DNA of 64,000 nucleotides from Hydrogenispora ethanolica (GCF_004340685.1 NZ_SLUN01000003.1:205943-269942); one strand, 5' to 3'; shown: positions 7,986-16,016, numbered from the stretch's first letter. The notes: generated from the letters alone by a model not told the origin. Program-made: numbers and translations.

Positions 7986-8846
7986 ATGCCTGAAAACATG
8001 CGCTTTGTCATCATCACCGGCCTGTCCGGGGCCGGCAAATCGGTGGCAATGAAATGCTTCGAAGATCTCGGCTATTTTTGCGTGGACAATCTGCCGCCGG
8101 TGTTGATCCCGAAGTTTGCCGAGCTTTGTGCACAATCGGACGGCCGGGTTAATAGAATAGCATTGGTCGTCGATATCCGCAGCGGCAGCTTTTTTGATGA
8201 TATTTTTGAAGCGCTGGAAACGTTGGAGCAGAACGGCTTCAGTCACGAAATCCTCTTTTTGGAGGCCAGCGAAGAGATTCTGGTCCGCCGCTTCAAAGAA
8301 AGCCGCCGCCGCCATCCGCTCTCCAATTCCGGCGCGATCGTCGAGGGGATTCGCGCCGAATCCCGCCGCCTGGAAGAGATTCGCGGCAAGGCCAGTTTGA
8401 TTCTGGATACTTCCGATCTGCCCGTCAAGGCGTTGCGGGAACGGATCCAGGAAAACTACGACAACCAGCCGGAACAGGAGAAGATGCTGGTCACCATCGT
8501 CTCCTTCGGCTTCAAGAACGGGATTCCGCTCGATGCCGACCTGGTCTTTGATGTCCGTTTCCTTCCCAATCCGCATTATGTGGATTCGCTGCGCGAATTA
8601 AACGGCAACAACTGCGAGGTATCGGGTTATGTTTTGAAGTGGCCGGTGACACTCAGGTTTTTGACAAAGCTTTATGACCTGATCGATTTTTTGGGCCCGC
8701 TTTACTTGAAAGAGGGCAAGGCCAATCTGATCATCGGCATCGGATGCACCGGCGGGCAACACCGCTCGGTGACGATCGCCAATAAACTCGGCGACTATTT
8801 GCGGACCAAAGGATATCGGGTCTCGCTCGATCACCGGGATATTTAA
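7986..8846 (+). CDS. rapZ: RNase adapter / nucleotide-binding protein RapZ (YvcJ)
   Basis: A 286-residue protein. The N-terminal P-loop is ITGLSGAGKSVAMKCFED with GYFCVDNLPP after it; the C-terminal domain carries IGIGCTGGQHRSVTIANKL, the conserved motif of RapZ/YvcJ. In E. coli RapZ binds the GlmZ/GlmY small RNAs and controls GlmS; in Bacillus the orthologue is a GTPase of less clear role. ATG 7986 is chosen for spacing from GAGGG (7975-7979). The TAA stop (8844-8846) overlaps the edge of the repeat pair that separates rapZ from yvcK, an arrangement that normally is tight or overlapping. Confidence 0.95.
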   Translation: MPENMRFVIITGLSGAGKSVAMKCFEDLGYFCVDNLPPVLIPKFAELCAQSDGRVNRIALVVDIRSGSFFDDIFEALETLEQNGFSHEILFLEASEEILVRRFKESRRRHPLSNSGAIVEGIRAESRRLEEIRGKASLILDTSDLPVKALRERIQENYDNQPEQEKMLVTIVSFGFKNGIPLDADLVFDVRFLPNPHYVDSLRELNGNNCEVSGYVLKWPVTLRFLTKLYDLIDFLGPLYLKEGKANLIIGIGCTGGQHRSVTIANKLGDYLRTKGYRVSLDHRDI

Positions 8847-8976
8847 AAGCGTTGTGATAAACCCCGTCCGAAGGTCGGGGTGAACACAAAAGCTCAGAGA
8901 AGCAAGTGATAAAGTCGATATTTAAACCTTTTCAGGCTGAACCGATTGGAAAGAGACTTTATCACATGGCTTTTAA
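8845..8976 (-). repeat. Modular palindromic repeat (MITE-like), rapZ-yvcK copy 1
   Basis: Reverse orientation. It starts TTAAAAGCGTTGTGATAAA, then the CCCCG/CGGGG hairpin capped by UUCG on the minus strand, then the inner arm AAGCAAGTGATAAAGTC, a variable loop, and the partner GACTTTATCACATGGCTTTT. The outer 17 bp of both ends are inverted repeats of each other. The first base pairs overlap the rapZ stop codon. Confidence 0.9.
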
Positions 8977-9108
8977 AAGCGTTGTGATAAACCCCGTCCG
9001 AAGGTCGGGGGTGTTCACAAAAGCTCAGAAAAGCAAGTGATAAAGTCGCTTCAAAACTCTTTCTCGGATGATTTTTGGATTCAAAAGACTTTATCCCATG
9101 GCTTTTAA
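8974..9108 (-). repeat. Modular palindromic repeat (MITE-like), rapZ-yvcK copy 2
   Basis: Directly follows copy 1 in tandem; the junction reads GGCTTTTAAAAGCG, so neighbouring copies share a palindromic TTTTAAAA. The hairpin and arm sequences match copy 1, while the loop between the arms differs almost completely. 9109-9239 shows no gene. Confidence 0.9.
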
Positions 9109-9239
9109 CGGAATCAAAATCGCATGATTTGCAGAAACGGCGGACGCGGAAACGAAACGCACTTTCTTTGAAAGCGCGTGATGAACGGTTGTCCGCCCCT
9201 GCATGCGATTGGCGTCATACCAGAAAGGGGATCGACCGT

Positions 9240-10517
9240 ATGGCAGATAAAAGGCGGCTGCAGCAGGTTGCCGCATACTGGTTTGTAACGGTCTTGCTTT
9301 GCATCTCCCTGATCGCTGGTGGAATTTTGCTCCTGACGAATACCATTCATTGGCCATGGCTGGATCGTAGCGCGGGTTGGTTGTTGATCCTGATCGGCCT
9401 GGCGAGCGGTTACTACGGCTCGCAACGGTGCTTCTGGTTATTGGTGTCCTGGCTTTCCAGCAATGACTTCAAACCCAAAAACGGCCGGGGGACGAAAGGC
9501 CCCCGGATCGTCGTTGTCGGTGGCGGCACGGGCCTGGGAACCATTTTGCGCGGCTTGAAGGAGATCACCTCCAATTTGACCGCGATTGTCACCGTAGCCG
9601 ATGATGGCGGCAGCTCGGGCAGATTGCGCAAGGAGTTCGGAATTTTACCGCCCGGGGATATTCGCAATTGCCTGGTGGCCATGGCCGACATCGAACCGCT
9701 GATGGAACGGTTGATGCAGTACCGTTTCGCCGGCAACACCGATCTGGCCGGGCATAATTTCGGCAACTTGTTTTTGACGGTCATGACCGATATCACCGGC
9801 GATTTTGAACAAGCGATCCGGGAGTCCAGCAAGGTTCTGGCGGTCCGGGGCCAGGTGCTCCCGGCCACACTGGAGAATGTCATCTTAAAAGCGGAGATGG
9901 CCGACGGCAGCATCGTCCGGGGCGAATCGGCGATCACCGCCTCTGAATTGGCGATTCGGCGGATTTCCTTGGAGCCGGAAAATGTCAAACCGTTGCGGGA
10001 AGCAATCAATGCTATCGCTGAAGCGGATCTGATCATTCTCGGGCCGGGCAGTCTCTATACCAGTGTCATTCCGAATCTTTTGGTGACGGACCTGGCGGAG
10101 GCGCTGCGCGCCGCACCTGCCACCAAGCTTTATGTCTGCAATGCCATGACCCAACCCGGAGAGACCGATCATTATACGGCCAGCGATCATATCCGGGCGA
10201 TCATTCAGCATGCCGGGCAGGGCTTGATTGATATGGCGCTGATCAATACCGAAGCGATTCCTCCGGATCTGATGGAGCGTTACGCCGAAGAAGGAGCGCA
10301 GCCGGTGACGGCGGACTTTGATAAGATCAAAGCCTTGGGAGTAACGCCGCTCGGCCTGGAGGTCATCGTCAAGTCCAATCTAATCCGGCACGACGCTTTC
10401 AAACTCGCCCAAATGGTTTTGAATCTGTACCGGACGCAACGACTCGGCAAAGCCTTTGGAAAAAGGCTGTCCCGAAAGATATACCGGTTTTTCAAGGGGT
10501 TTACCGCGCTTTGGTGA
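9240..10517 (+). CDS. yvcK: YvcK/CofD-like gluconeogenesis factor
   Basis: 425 residues: two N-terminal membrane segments (about 10-35 and 42-62), then a YvcK/CofD-like domain starting RIVVVGGGTGLGTILRGLKE, with VTVADDGGSSGRLRKEFG, LPPGDIRNCLVAMAD and GHNFGNLFL as signature motifs, and ILGPGSLYTSVIPNLL. YvcK binds UDP-sugars in Bacillus and is needed for normal morphology and growth on gluconeogenic carbon. ATG 9240 follows AAAGGGG. The membrane-anchored long form occurs in several Bacillota. WhiA, the usual next gene, is absent; flagellar genes follow after a terminator. Confidence 0.93.
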   Translation: MADKRRLQQVAAYWFVTVLLCISLIAGGILLLTNTIHWPWLDRSAGWLLILIGLASGYYGSQRCFWLLVSWLSSNDFKPKNGRGTKGPRIVVVGGGTGLGTILRGLKEITSNLTAIVTVADDGGSSGRLRKEFGILPPGDIRNCLVAMADIEPLMERLMQYRFAGNTDLAGHNFGNLFLTVMTDITGDFEQAIRESSKVLAVRGQVLPATLENVILKAEMADGSIVRGESAITASELAIRRISLEPENVKPLREAINAIAEADLIILGPGSLYTSVIPNLLVTDLAEALRAAPATKLYVCNAMTQPGETDHYTASDHIRAIIQHAGQGLIDMALINTEAIPPDLMERYAEEGAQPVTADFDKIKALGVTPLGLEVIVKSNLIRHDAFKLAQMVLNLYRTQRLGKAFGKRLSRKIYRFFKGFTALW

Positions 10518-10558
10518 CCCCGTTTCCCACAGGTTTCAAAAAAACCGCGTTATTCGAG

Positions 10559-10588
10559 CGCCTGCCGGCAAAACGGCGGGCGTTTTTT
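10559..10588 (+). terminator. Rho-independent terminator after yvcK
   Basis: Stem CGCCTGCCG / CGGCGGGCG (one G-U pair) with a six-base loop, followed by TTTTTTT. Confidence 0.9.
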
Positions 10589-10673
10589 TCTTGCTGGCGA
10601 AAAAAACGCTAATCTCCAACCGAAAATGGCCGATAATTGCTATAAGGAATGTTCCCGCACAGGAGGTGAGTGT

Positions 10674-11399
10674 ATGATACGCGGTTTGTATACGGCGGCA
10701 ACCGGAATGGTCGCCGAACAAGCGCGCCAGGACACGGCCGCCAATAATCTGGCCAATGTCAATACGGTGGGTTTCAAACGGGACAATCTCACCGAGATCT
10801 CTTTTCAAGAACAGTTGATTCGGGCTTATTCCAAAGGGGGAAACACTCCCATCGGCGGATTGGGAATGGGCGTCGACCTCAACGGCACCTACACCGATTA
10901 CAGCCTCGGCAACCTGATTCAGACCGACAATCCAACCGATCTGGCCATCACCGGAGACGGTTTGTTGGCATTTGAACGGAATGGCCAGGTCCGCTACACG
11001 CGAGCCGGCAATTTGACCTTGAATCAGGAACAGGTTCTGGTCACGCAGAATGGCGATCCGGTATTGGGTGAGAATGGCCCGATCCGTCTCGCCGGTTCCT
11101 TCACGGTGGCTCCGGACGGAGCGATCATCCAAAACGGACAAGTCGTGGACCGGCTTCGCCTGGCGGCAACTGCCGGCATGGTGAAACAAGGCGATTCTTA
11201 CGTCAACGGCAATGGCGCTCAGGAAACGCCGGCTGAAAATGTCCGGATCGTTCAGGGTGCGCTGGAAGGGTCCAACGTGAACAGCGTTCGGGAGATGATC
11301 ACCATGATTAACGTGACCCGGAGCTACGACGCCAACCAGCGGGCGATAGTCGCCCAGGACGAGACCCTGGGCAAGGCAGTCAATGAACTGGCTAAGTAA
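10674..11399 (+). CDS. flgF: Flagellar basal-body rod protein FlgF
   Basis: A 241-residue rod/hook-family protein. The N-terminal domain MIRGLYTAATGMVAEQ, DTAANNLANVNTVGFKR and the C-terminal NSVREMITMINVTRSYDANQ heptad region are the conserved terminal helices of rod proteins. Its shorter N-terminal signature and place before flgG fit FlgF, the proximal-rod protein (in Bacillus these paralogues are named FlhO/FlhP). A perfect AGGAGGTGA precedes ATG 10674. It opens the rod and ring gene set. Confidence 0.88.
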   Translation: MIRGLYTAATGMVAEQARQDTAANNLANVNTVGFKRDNLTEISFQEQLIRAYSKGGNTPIGGLGMGVDLNGTYTDYSLGNLIQTDNPTDLAITGDGLLAFERNGQVRYTRAGNLTLNQEQVLVTQNGDPVLGENGPIRLAGSFTVAPDGAIIQNGQVVDRLRLAATAGMVKQGDSYVNGNGAQETPAENVRIVQGALEGSNVNSVREMITMINVTRSYDANQRAIVAQDETLGKAVNELAK

Positions 11400-11478
11400 C
11401 GCCGGACCATTGCAAATAGTATGCAACGACATGATTTGAATCGCATGATTTACGAAAAAAACGGTGAAGCCTTCGTTG

Positions 11479-11520
11479 CTTTCGCAAATCATATCCACGC
11501 TTTCGCAAATCATATCCACG
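11479..11520 (+). repeat. Direct repeat, two 21-bp units
   Basis: CTTTCGCAAATCATATCCACG occurs twice back to back in the 351-bp gap between flgF and flgG. The units lie between diverging arms GCAACGACATGA and TTCATGTCGTTG, so the whole 11421-11537 stretch could fold. No gene is credible in 11400-11750: the open frames lack ribosome-binding sites and protein-like composition. Confidence 0.75.
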
Positions 11521-11750
11521 AAGGATTCATGTCGTTGTCTATGGACAGGTGCCGTTACGACGAGAAACCGGACCGCCTGGCGGAGGTTTGGAAAGAGCGA
11601 TCGACCGAACTCTTTCCCGAAGAATGTAGCAACGCGCCCGTCCTCTTTGCACAGGACTTACGACCCGACTTGAATTACGCAATTCCGCCAAACCCGAAAA
11701 GAGCGGTTTGCCGGAAAATTTAGCAGTTCTGAACAAGAGGAGGTAACAGG

Positions 11751-12539
11751 ATGATTCGTGCTTTATGGACCGCTGGGACCGGGATGAACGCCCAGCAACT
11801 GAATATCGACACCATCGCCAACAATCTCTCGAATGTCAATACCACCGGTTTTAAAAAGATGCGGGCCGAGTTTCAAGACTTGCTCTATCAGACCATGCGC
11901 GAACCGGGCAGTTCGTCCTATCAGGGAGTGCAGATCCCGACCGGACTCCAGATAGGTTTGGGTGTCCGCACGGTGGCCACCACCAAGATCTTTACGCAGG
12001 GCGATTATTTGCAATCCGACAATTCGCTGGATATGCTCATTCAGGGCCAGGGCTTTTTCCAGGTGGAGATGCCCGACGGCACCGCCGCCTATACCCGCAA
12101 CGGCTCTTTTAAGGTCGACGGCGACGGCCGGGTCGTCACCTCCGAAGGCTATGTGCTGCAGCCGGAGATCACGATTCCGGCGGGCGTGAAGACCATCGAT
12201 GTCGGCAGCGACGGCACGGTCTCGGTTACCTTGAGCGACGAGACGGCGGCGCAAGAGGTCGGCAGGATCGACCTGGTAACTTTCATCAACCCGGCCGGAC
12301 TCACCAATCGCGGCAATGGCTTATACCAGCAGAGCGGCGCTTCGGGAGAACCGGTGACAGTGACTCCGGGGTCGGACGGCGCCGGCACCATTGTCCAGGG
12401 TTATCTGGAGATGTCCAATGTCAAAGTGGTGGAAGAAATGATCAATATGATCGTCGCCCAACGTGCTTATGAAGTGAATTCCAAGGCGATCCAGGCTTCC
12501 GATGAGATGCTGCAGACCGCCAATAATCTGAGGCGTTAA
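11751..12539 (+). CDS. flgG: Flagellar distal rod protein FlgG
   Basis: 262 residues with textbook FlgG termini: MIRALWTAGTGMNAQQLNID, NNLSNVNTTGFKKMRAEFQD, and at the C-terminus GYLEMSNVKVVEEMINMI, VAQRAYEVNSKAIQ and DEMLQTANNL. An internal YQTMREPG segment near residue 45 corresponds to the FlgG-specific insertion that stiffens the distal rod compared with hook protein. It is exported by the flagellar type III system and polymerises in the periplasmic part of the basal body. AGAGGAGGTAAC precedes the start. Confidence 0.95.
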   Translation: MIRALWTAGTGMNAQQLNIDTIANNLSNVNTTGFKKMRAEFQDLLYQTMREPGSSSYQGVQIPTGLQIGLGVRTVATTKIFTQGDYLQSDNSLDMLIQGQGFFQVEMPDGTAAYTRNGSFKVDGDGRVVTSEGYVLQPEITIPAGVKTIDVGSDGTVSVTLSDETAAQEVGRIDLVTFINPAGLTNRGNGLYQQSGASGEPVTVTPGSDGAGTIVQGYLEMSNVKVVEEMINMIVAQRAYEVNSKAIQASDEMLQTANNLRR

Positions 12540-12548
12540 AAGATCTGA

Positions 12549-13505
12549 ATGATGAAGCTTTGGCAACGGTTCTTAGGAATCGGGCTGGCCGTTTTGATCG
12601 CTCTGGGGAACGGTGCCGCCGCCGCCGAGGGTCTCACGGTCACCATTCCCGAGCAGGTGACGGTGAACGGCCCGCGGATTGGCTTGGGAGACATTGGAAC
12701 GTTTAGCGGGGGAACGCCCGCCGAGTACCAAATCCTTGCCCAGATGGCGTTGGGTCCGGCGCCTCAGCCGGGGCAATCACGGGTTTTTGCCAAAAAATAT
12801 CTTGATTTTCAGATTAAACAGCTTCCTTTGAAAGAACCGGTACGCCTGGAAATGAGCGAGACCGTCACGATTCAAGTGGCGGCCGTTTGTATTACCAAGG
12901 ACGCCATTGCGGCGGAGGTGGGAAAGCTGCTTCCGGCGAAACCGGGAGTGACCCGCTGGATCGAGTTGAATAACCTCCCGGATTCGATCTGGCTGAATCC
13001 GGGCGATTGGCGGATCGGAGCGGTTCCGGTGGGGAAGTTGCCCGACTTCGGCAAGGTGCTGTTCCAAGTCACTTTGGAGAACGGTTCCGAACGGAAGGTT
13101 ATCAACGTCAGCGGCCGGATCCGGGCCAAGGCCAGAGTGTATAAACTCGTGCACCATCTGCCGAAATTCACCCCGCTGCAGCCGGAGGATCTGGAACCGG
13201 TCGAAATGGAATTGACTTTCGGCGATGAATTTTGCGAAGACTGGGAAGGATGGCGGACCAGCAAACCGGTGCGCGCCGGCAGAATTCTCCGCGCCGCCGA
13301 TCTGCAGCGGGTCCCGCTGGTGGCGAAAGACCATCCGGTGCGAGTCACGGTCAAGAACGCCGGCGTCGAGATCGTCATCGCCGGGATCGCTTTGGCGGAC
13401 GGCTGGAGCGGCGATTCGATCCCGGTCGTCAATCCTTCCAGTAAAACTAAGTTCCGGGCCAAAGTAAGCGGGCCCGGCGCAACAGAGGTGATCATCCTTG
13501 AGTAG
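12549..13505 (+). CDS. flgA: Flagellar P-ring assembly chaperone FlgA
   Basis: 318 residues with a Sec signal peptide (hydrophobic to about residue 20, then GNGAAAAEG), a beta-rich middle part, and a C-terminal SAF/ChapFlgA domain (LVHHLPKFTPLQPEDLEPVE, KPVRAGRILRAADLQRVPLV, VKNAGVEIVI). FlgA is the periplasmic chaperone needed for FlgI polymerisation into the P ring. It starts 9 bp after flgG and overlaps flgH by 8 bp, a translationally coupled operon. Longer than the E. coli protein (about 219 aa), mainly in the region before SAF. Its presence implies a real P ring. Confidence 0.88.
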   Translation: MMKLWQRFLGIGLAVLIALGNGAAAAEGLTVTIPEQVTVNGPRIGLGDIGTFSGGTPAEYQILAQMALGPAPQPGQSRVFAKKYLDFQIKQLPLKEPVRLEMSETVTIQVAAVCITKDAIAAEVGKLLPAKPGVTRWIELNNLPDSIWLNPGDWRIGAVPVGKLPDFGKVLFQVTLENGSERKVINVSGRIRAKARVYKLVHHLPKFTPLQPEDLEPVEMELTFGDEFCEDWEGWRTSKPVRAGRILRAADLQRVPLVAKDHPVRVTVKNAGVEIVIAGIALADGWSGDSIPVVNPSSKTKFRAKVSGPGATEVIILE

Positions 13506-14091
13506 GACCAGAAAGATGCTGCTGGGTGTGGTTCTGGCAGTGATTGGGCTGATGGCCATGCCCATGGCGGCGGCTGCCGATTCGCTCTGGTCGGATCGGA
13601 ATGTCTCGCCTTTCAGCGGCAAACGGATCGCCTATAAAGCCGGCGATTTATTAACCGTGGTCATTGTGGAATCAGCCTCGGCGACCCAAAAGGCCGAGTC
13701 CAACAACGGCGAATCGGGATCGGTCAGCGCCTCCGGCAGCGGAAGCATGGGAAAGCTCCTGCCGGCACTCGGCACCGACTGGAAATCCAGTTCCGACGGG
13801 AAAGGGACCACGACCCGCGGCGGTACGATTACCGCCAAGATTACCGTCACGGTTCTGGAGGTCAATCCGGAGGGTTTATTGACCATCGAAGGCCGCCAGA
13901 TGATTAAAGTCAACAAAGAAGAGCAGATCTTGAAGATCACCGGTACCGTCAGGCCGGAGGACATCGCCAGCGATAATACGATCTATTCAACCTATATTGC
14001 GAACGCGGCCATCGAATACCAAGGCAGCGGCACGGTGGGCGATACGCAGGGGACCGGGATTCTCACCAGGATCTTTCATTGGATATTCTAG
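13498..14091 (+). CDS. flgH: Flagellar L-ring protein FlgH, without lipobox
   Basis: 197 residues from TTG 13498 with GAGGTG upstream, overlapping flgA. A signal peptide ends MPMAAAADS, then SLWSDRNVSPFSGKRIAYKA, GDLLTVVIVESASATQ and ITVTVLEVNPEGLLTIEG, the core FlgH beta structure. In Proteobacteria FlgH is an outer-membrane lipoprotein with a lipobox Cys; this protein has no cysteine at all, so it would be cleaved by signal peptidase I and not lipidated. The TAG stop (14089-14091) sits on the edge of a triple MITE-like repeat. Confidence 0.9.
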   Translation: MSRTRKMLLGVVLAVIGLMAMPMAAAADSLWSDRNVSPFSGKRIAYKAGDLLTVVIVESASATQKAESNNGESGSVSASGSGSMGKLLPALGTDWKSSSDGKGTTTRGGTITAKITVTVLEVNPEGLLTIEGRQMIKVNKEEQILKITGTVRPEDIASDNTIYSTYIANAAIEYQGSGTVGDTQGTGILTRIFHWIF

Positions 14092-14220
14092 AAGCCAGGT
14101 GATAAAGTCTCTTTCAAATGAATCCTTTTGCCAAAGGATTTTAAACGACTTTATCACTTGCTTCCTTGAGCTTTTGTGTTCACCCCGACCTTCGGACGGG
14201 GTTTATCACAACGCTTTCTA
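14088..14220 (+). repeat. Modular palindromic repeat (MITE-like), flgH-flgI copy 1
   Basis: Forward orientation: CTAGAAGCCAGGTGATAAAG, loop, GACTTTATCACTTGCTTCC, then CCCCGACCTTCGGACGGGG and TTTATCACAACGCTTTC. The left edge includes the flgH stop codon TAG. Confidence 0.9.
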
Positions 14221-14351
14221 GAAGCCATGTGATAAAGTCTTTCGAAACTGAAATCAGCTTGCAAAAAGATTTAAAAACGACTTTATCCCTTCCTTCTCTG
14301 AGCTTTTGTGTTCACCCTGGCCTTCGGACCGGGTTTATCACAACGCTTCTA
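14218..14351 (+). repeat. Modular palindromic repeat (MITE-like), flgH-flgI copy 2
   Basis: Tandem to copy 1 with the junction GCTTTCTAGAAGC. Its hairpin reads CCCTGGCCTTCGGACCGGG, changed from copy 1 on both sides of the stem but not fully compensated. The loop differs from its neighbours. Confidence 0.9.
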
Positions 14352-14481
14352 GAAGCCAGGTGATAAAGTCTCTTTCCAAATCGCTTTGACTTGCAGAAGG
14401 ATTTCAACCGACTTTATCGTTTGCTTCAAACAATCGCTGTGACCCTTCCGGCTTTTTAAGCCGGGTTAATCACAGCTCTTC
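14348..14481 (+). repeat. Modular palindromic repeat (MITE-like), flgH-flgI copy 3, variant hairpin
   Basis: The left module matches copies 1 and 2, but the right module is replaced by CTGTGA, CCGGCTTTTTAAGCCGG, GTTAA, TCACAG: same architecture, different stem sequence, as in the 5.5-kb copy. It ends 18 bp before the flgI ATG, so the flgI ribosome-binding site lies just outside it. Confidence 0.85.
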
Positions 14482-14499
14482 GAGGAGGTTGGTGAGAGC

Positions 14500-15624
14500 A
14501 TGTTGAAGAAGCTGATCGGTCTGATCTTCACCGCAATGATTCTGGGAACGGGCCTCTTTCCGGCGCTGGCCGCCGCGGAGGAGAATCCGGTCATTATTAC
14601 CCGGATCAAGGATATCGCCCGGCTGGAAGGCGTACGCAGCAATCAGCTGACCGGAATGGGACTGGTGGTCGGACTCAACGGCACGGGCGACTCCAGCAAA
14701 TCCAATGCCCAGCTGGTGGCCAACACCGTTTTGAAATGGGGCATTCAACTATCGGTCAGCGATTTGAAGGTTAAAAACATCGCAGCCGTTTTCCTGACTG
14801 CGACGCTCCCTCCCTACACCCGTTCGGGGGATTCGCTCACGGTGCAAGTGGCTTCCTTCGGTGACGCTAAGAGCCTGCAAGGCGGAGTGCTGTTGCAATC
14901 GCCGCTCACCGGCGCCGACGGCAAAGTGTACGCGGTGGCCCAAGGGCCGGTCTATCTCGGCGGTTACCTGGCGGGGACTAAAGGCGCCAGCCAGCAGAAG
15001 AATGTCACGACGGTGGGCGTGATTCCGTCCGGCGCCATCGTGGAACGGATCGTTCCGATGGCCTTCAGCGTCCAGGGCAAATTGCGCTGGGTGCTCAGCA
15101 ATCCCGATTTTACCACTGCCACCCGCCTGGCCGGGACCATCAACGATATGCTGAATTCCACTACGGCCCGGGCCGTGGACATGGGAATGGTCGAAGTGGA
15201 CATCCCCGAGGAGCGGACCCAGGATCCGGTCGCCTTTATCTCGGAGATCGAAAACCTGCCGGTGACCCCCGACGGCCTGGCGAAAGTGATCATCAATGAG
15301 CGGACCGGAACGGTGATCGTCGGCGACAAAGTGAAGATTGCCCCGGTGGCGGTCACTCACCGCAATATCACCGTGAAGATCACCGCGACTCCCAAGGTAT
15401 CGCAGCCGAATCCCCTGTCGGGCGGTCAGACCCAGGTGGTCCAGGAGAAGGCGGTGGAGGTCAACGAGGAGCAAGGCCGCCTGATTCTGATGCCGGCCGG
15501 GACCAACATCGGGACCATCGTCCGTTCGCTGAACGCGGTGGGAACCACTCCCCAGGACATTATCGCGGTGATTGTGGCGATCAAGGAAGCCGGCGCATTG
15601 TATGGAACGTTAGAATTTATGTAA
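14500..15624 (+). CDS. flgI: Flagellar P-ring protein FlgI
   Basis: 374 residues. A signal peptide (LIGLIFTAMILGTGLFPALA, then AAE) is followed by RIKDIARLEGVRSNQLTGMG, LVVGLNGTGDSSKSNAQL, KNIAAVFLTATLPPY and, near the end, LNAVGTTPQDIIAVIVAIK, all conserved in FlgI. The mature protein forms the ring around the rod at the peptidoglycan layer, assisted by FlgA. GAGGAGG lies upstream. It is cut off from flgH by three tandem repeats, which may affect read-through in this operon. Confidence 0.95.
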   Translation: MLKKLIGLIFTAMILGTGLFPALAAAEENPVIITRIKDIARLEGVRSNQLTGMGLVVGLNGTGDSSKSNAQLVANTVLKWGIQLSVSDLKVKNIAAVFLTATLPPYTRSGDSLTVQVASFGDAKSLQGGVLLQSPLTGADGKVYAVAQGPVYLGGYLAGTKGASQQKNVTTVGVIPSGAIVERIVPMAFSVQGKLRWVLSNPDFTTATRLAGTINDMLNSTTARAVDMGMVEVDIPEERTQDPVAFISEIENLPVTPDGLAKVIINERTGTVIVGDKVKIAPVAVTHRNITVKITATPKVSQPNPLSGGQTQVVQEKAVEVNEEQGRLILMPAGTNIGTIVRSLNAVGTTPQDIIAVIVAIKEAGALYGTLEFM

Positions 15625-15639
15625 TCGAGGAAACATTTG

Positions 15640-15942
15640 ATGAGCTCAATTCAAAACCCCCTTTCCGTCTCCCTCAATACCCCCCAATGGCAACGGGGCC
15701 TGGACCCCGAGCAGCGCAAGCTGGCCAAAGCCTGTTCCGATTTTGAAACGGTCCTGGTCAAGCAGATGCTCGAAGCGATGCAGGGTTCCACGCCGCTATT
15801 TGGCAAAGGCTTCGGCGGCGAATATTTTCAAAGTTTATTCCAGGAGGAACTTTCGAAAGAAATTTCCGTTAATGGATTAGGAGTCGGCAAGATGATGTTC
15901 GAGCAACTCAACCAGGCTCAAAATTCAAAAAAAGCCAAATAA
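15640..15942 (+). CDS. Rod-binding protein, FlgJ N-terminal domain only
   Basis: 100 residues. KLAKACSDFETVLVKQMLEA, then LFGKGFGGEYFQSLFQEEL and GLGVGKMMFEQL form the rod-binding (rod cap) domain of FlgJ. The muramidase domain found in gamma-proteobacterial FlgJ is absent, so a separate hydrolase must open the wall. ATG 15640 is preferred over TTG 15637; CGAGG lies upstream. It follows flgI by 15 bp and is the last flagellar gene here. Confidence 0.9.
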   Translation: MSSIQNPLSVSLNTPQWQRGLDPEQRKLAKACSDFETVLVKQMLEAMQGSTPLFGKGFGGEYFQSLFQEELSKEISVNGLGVGKMMFEQLNQAQNSKKAK

Positions 15943-15977
15943 AGGCGAAACAGTCATTTTGCTGCCAGGAGAAGGGA

Positions 15978-16016
15978 ATCAGGAAATCATGGCGAATACA
16001 TAAGTGATTTCCTGAT
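15978..16016 (+). terminator. Hairpin after the flagellar genes
   Basis: A 12-bp perfect stem, ATCAGGAAATCA / TGATTTCCTGAT, with a 15-nt loop and a weak U-run (CTATTTTAAA). It is the probable end of the flg transcript. Confidence 0.6.

Noticed and set aside
8845..9108. Modular repeats as DnaA-box elements
   Set aside because: Their TTTATCACA lacks one base of TTATNCACA, and the repeats show no 21-bp phasing; they are a separate family from the arrays.
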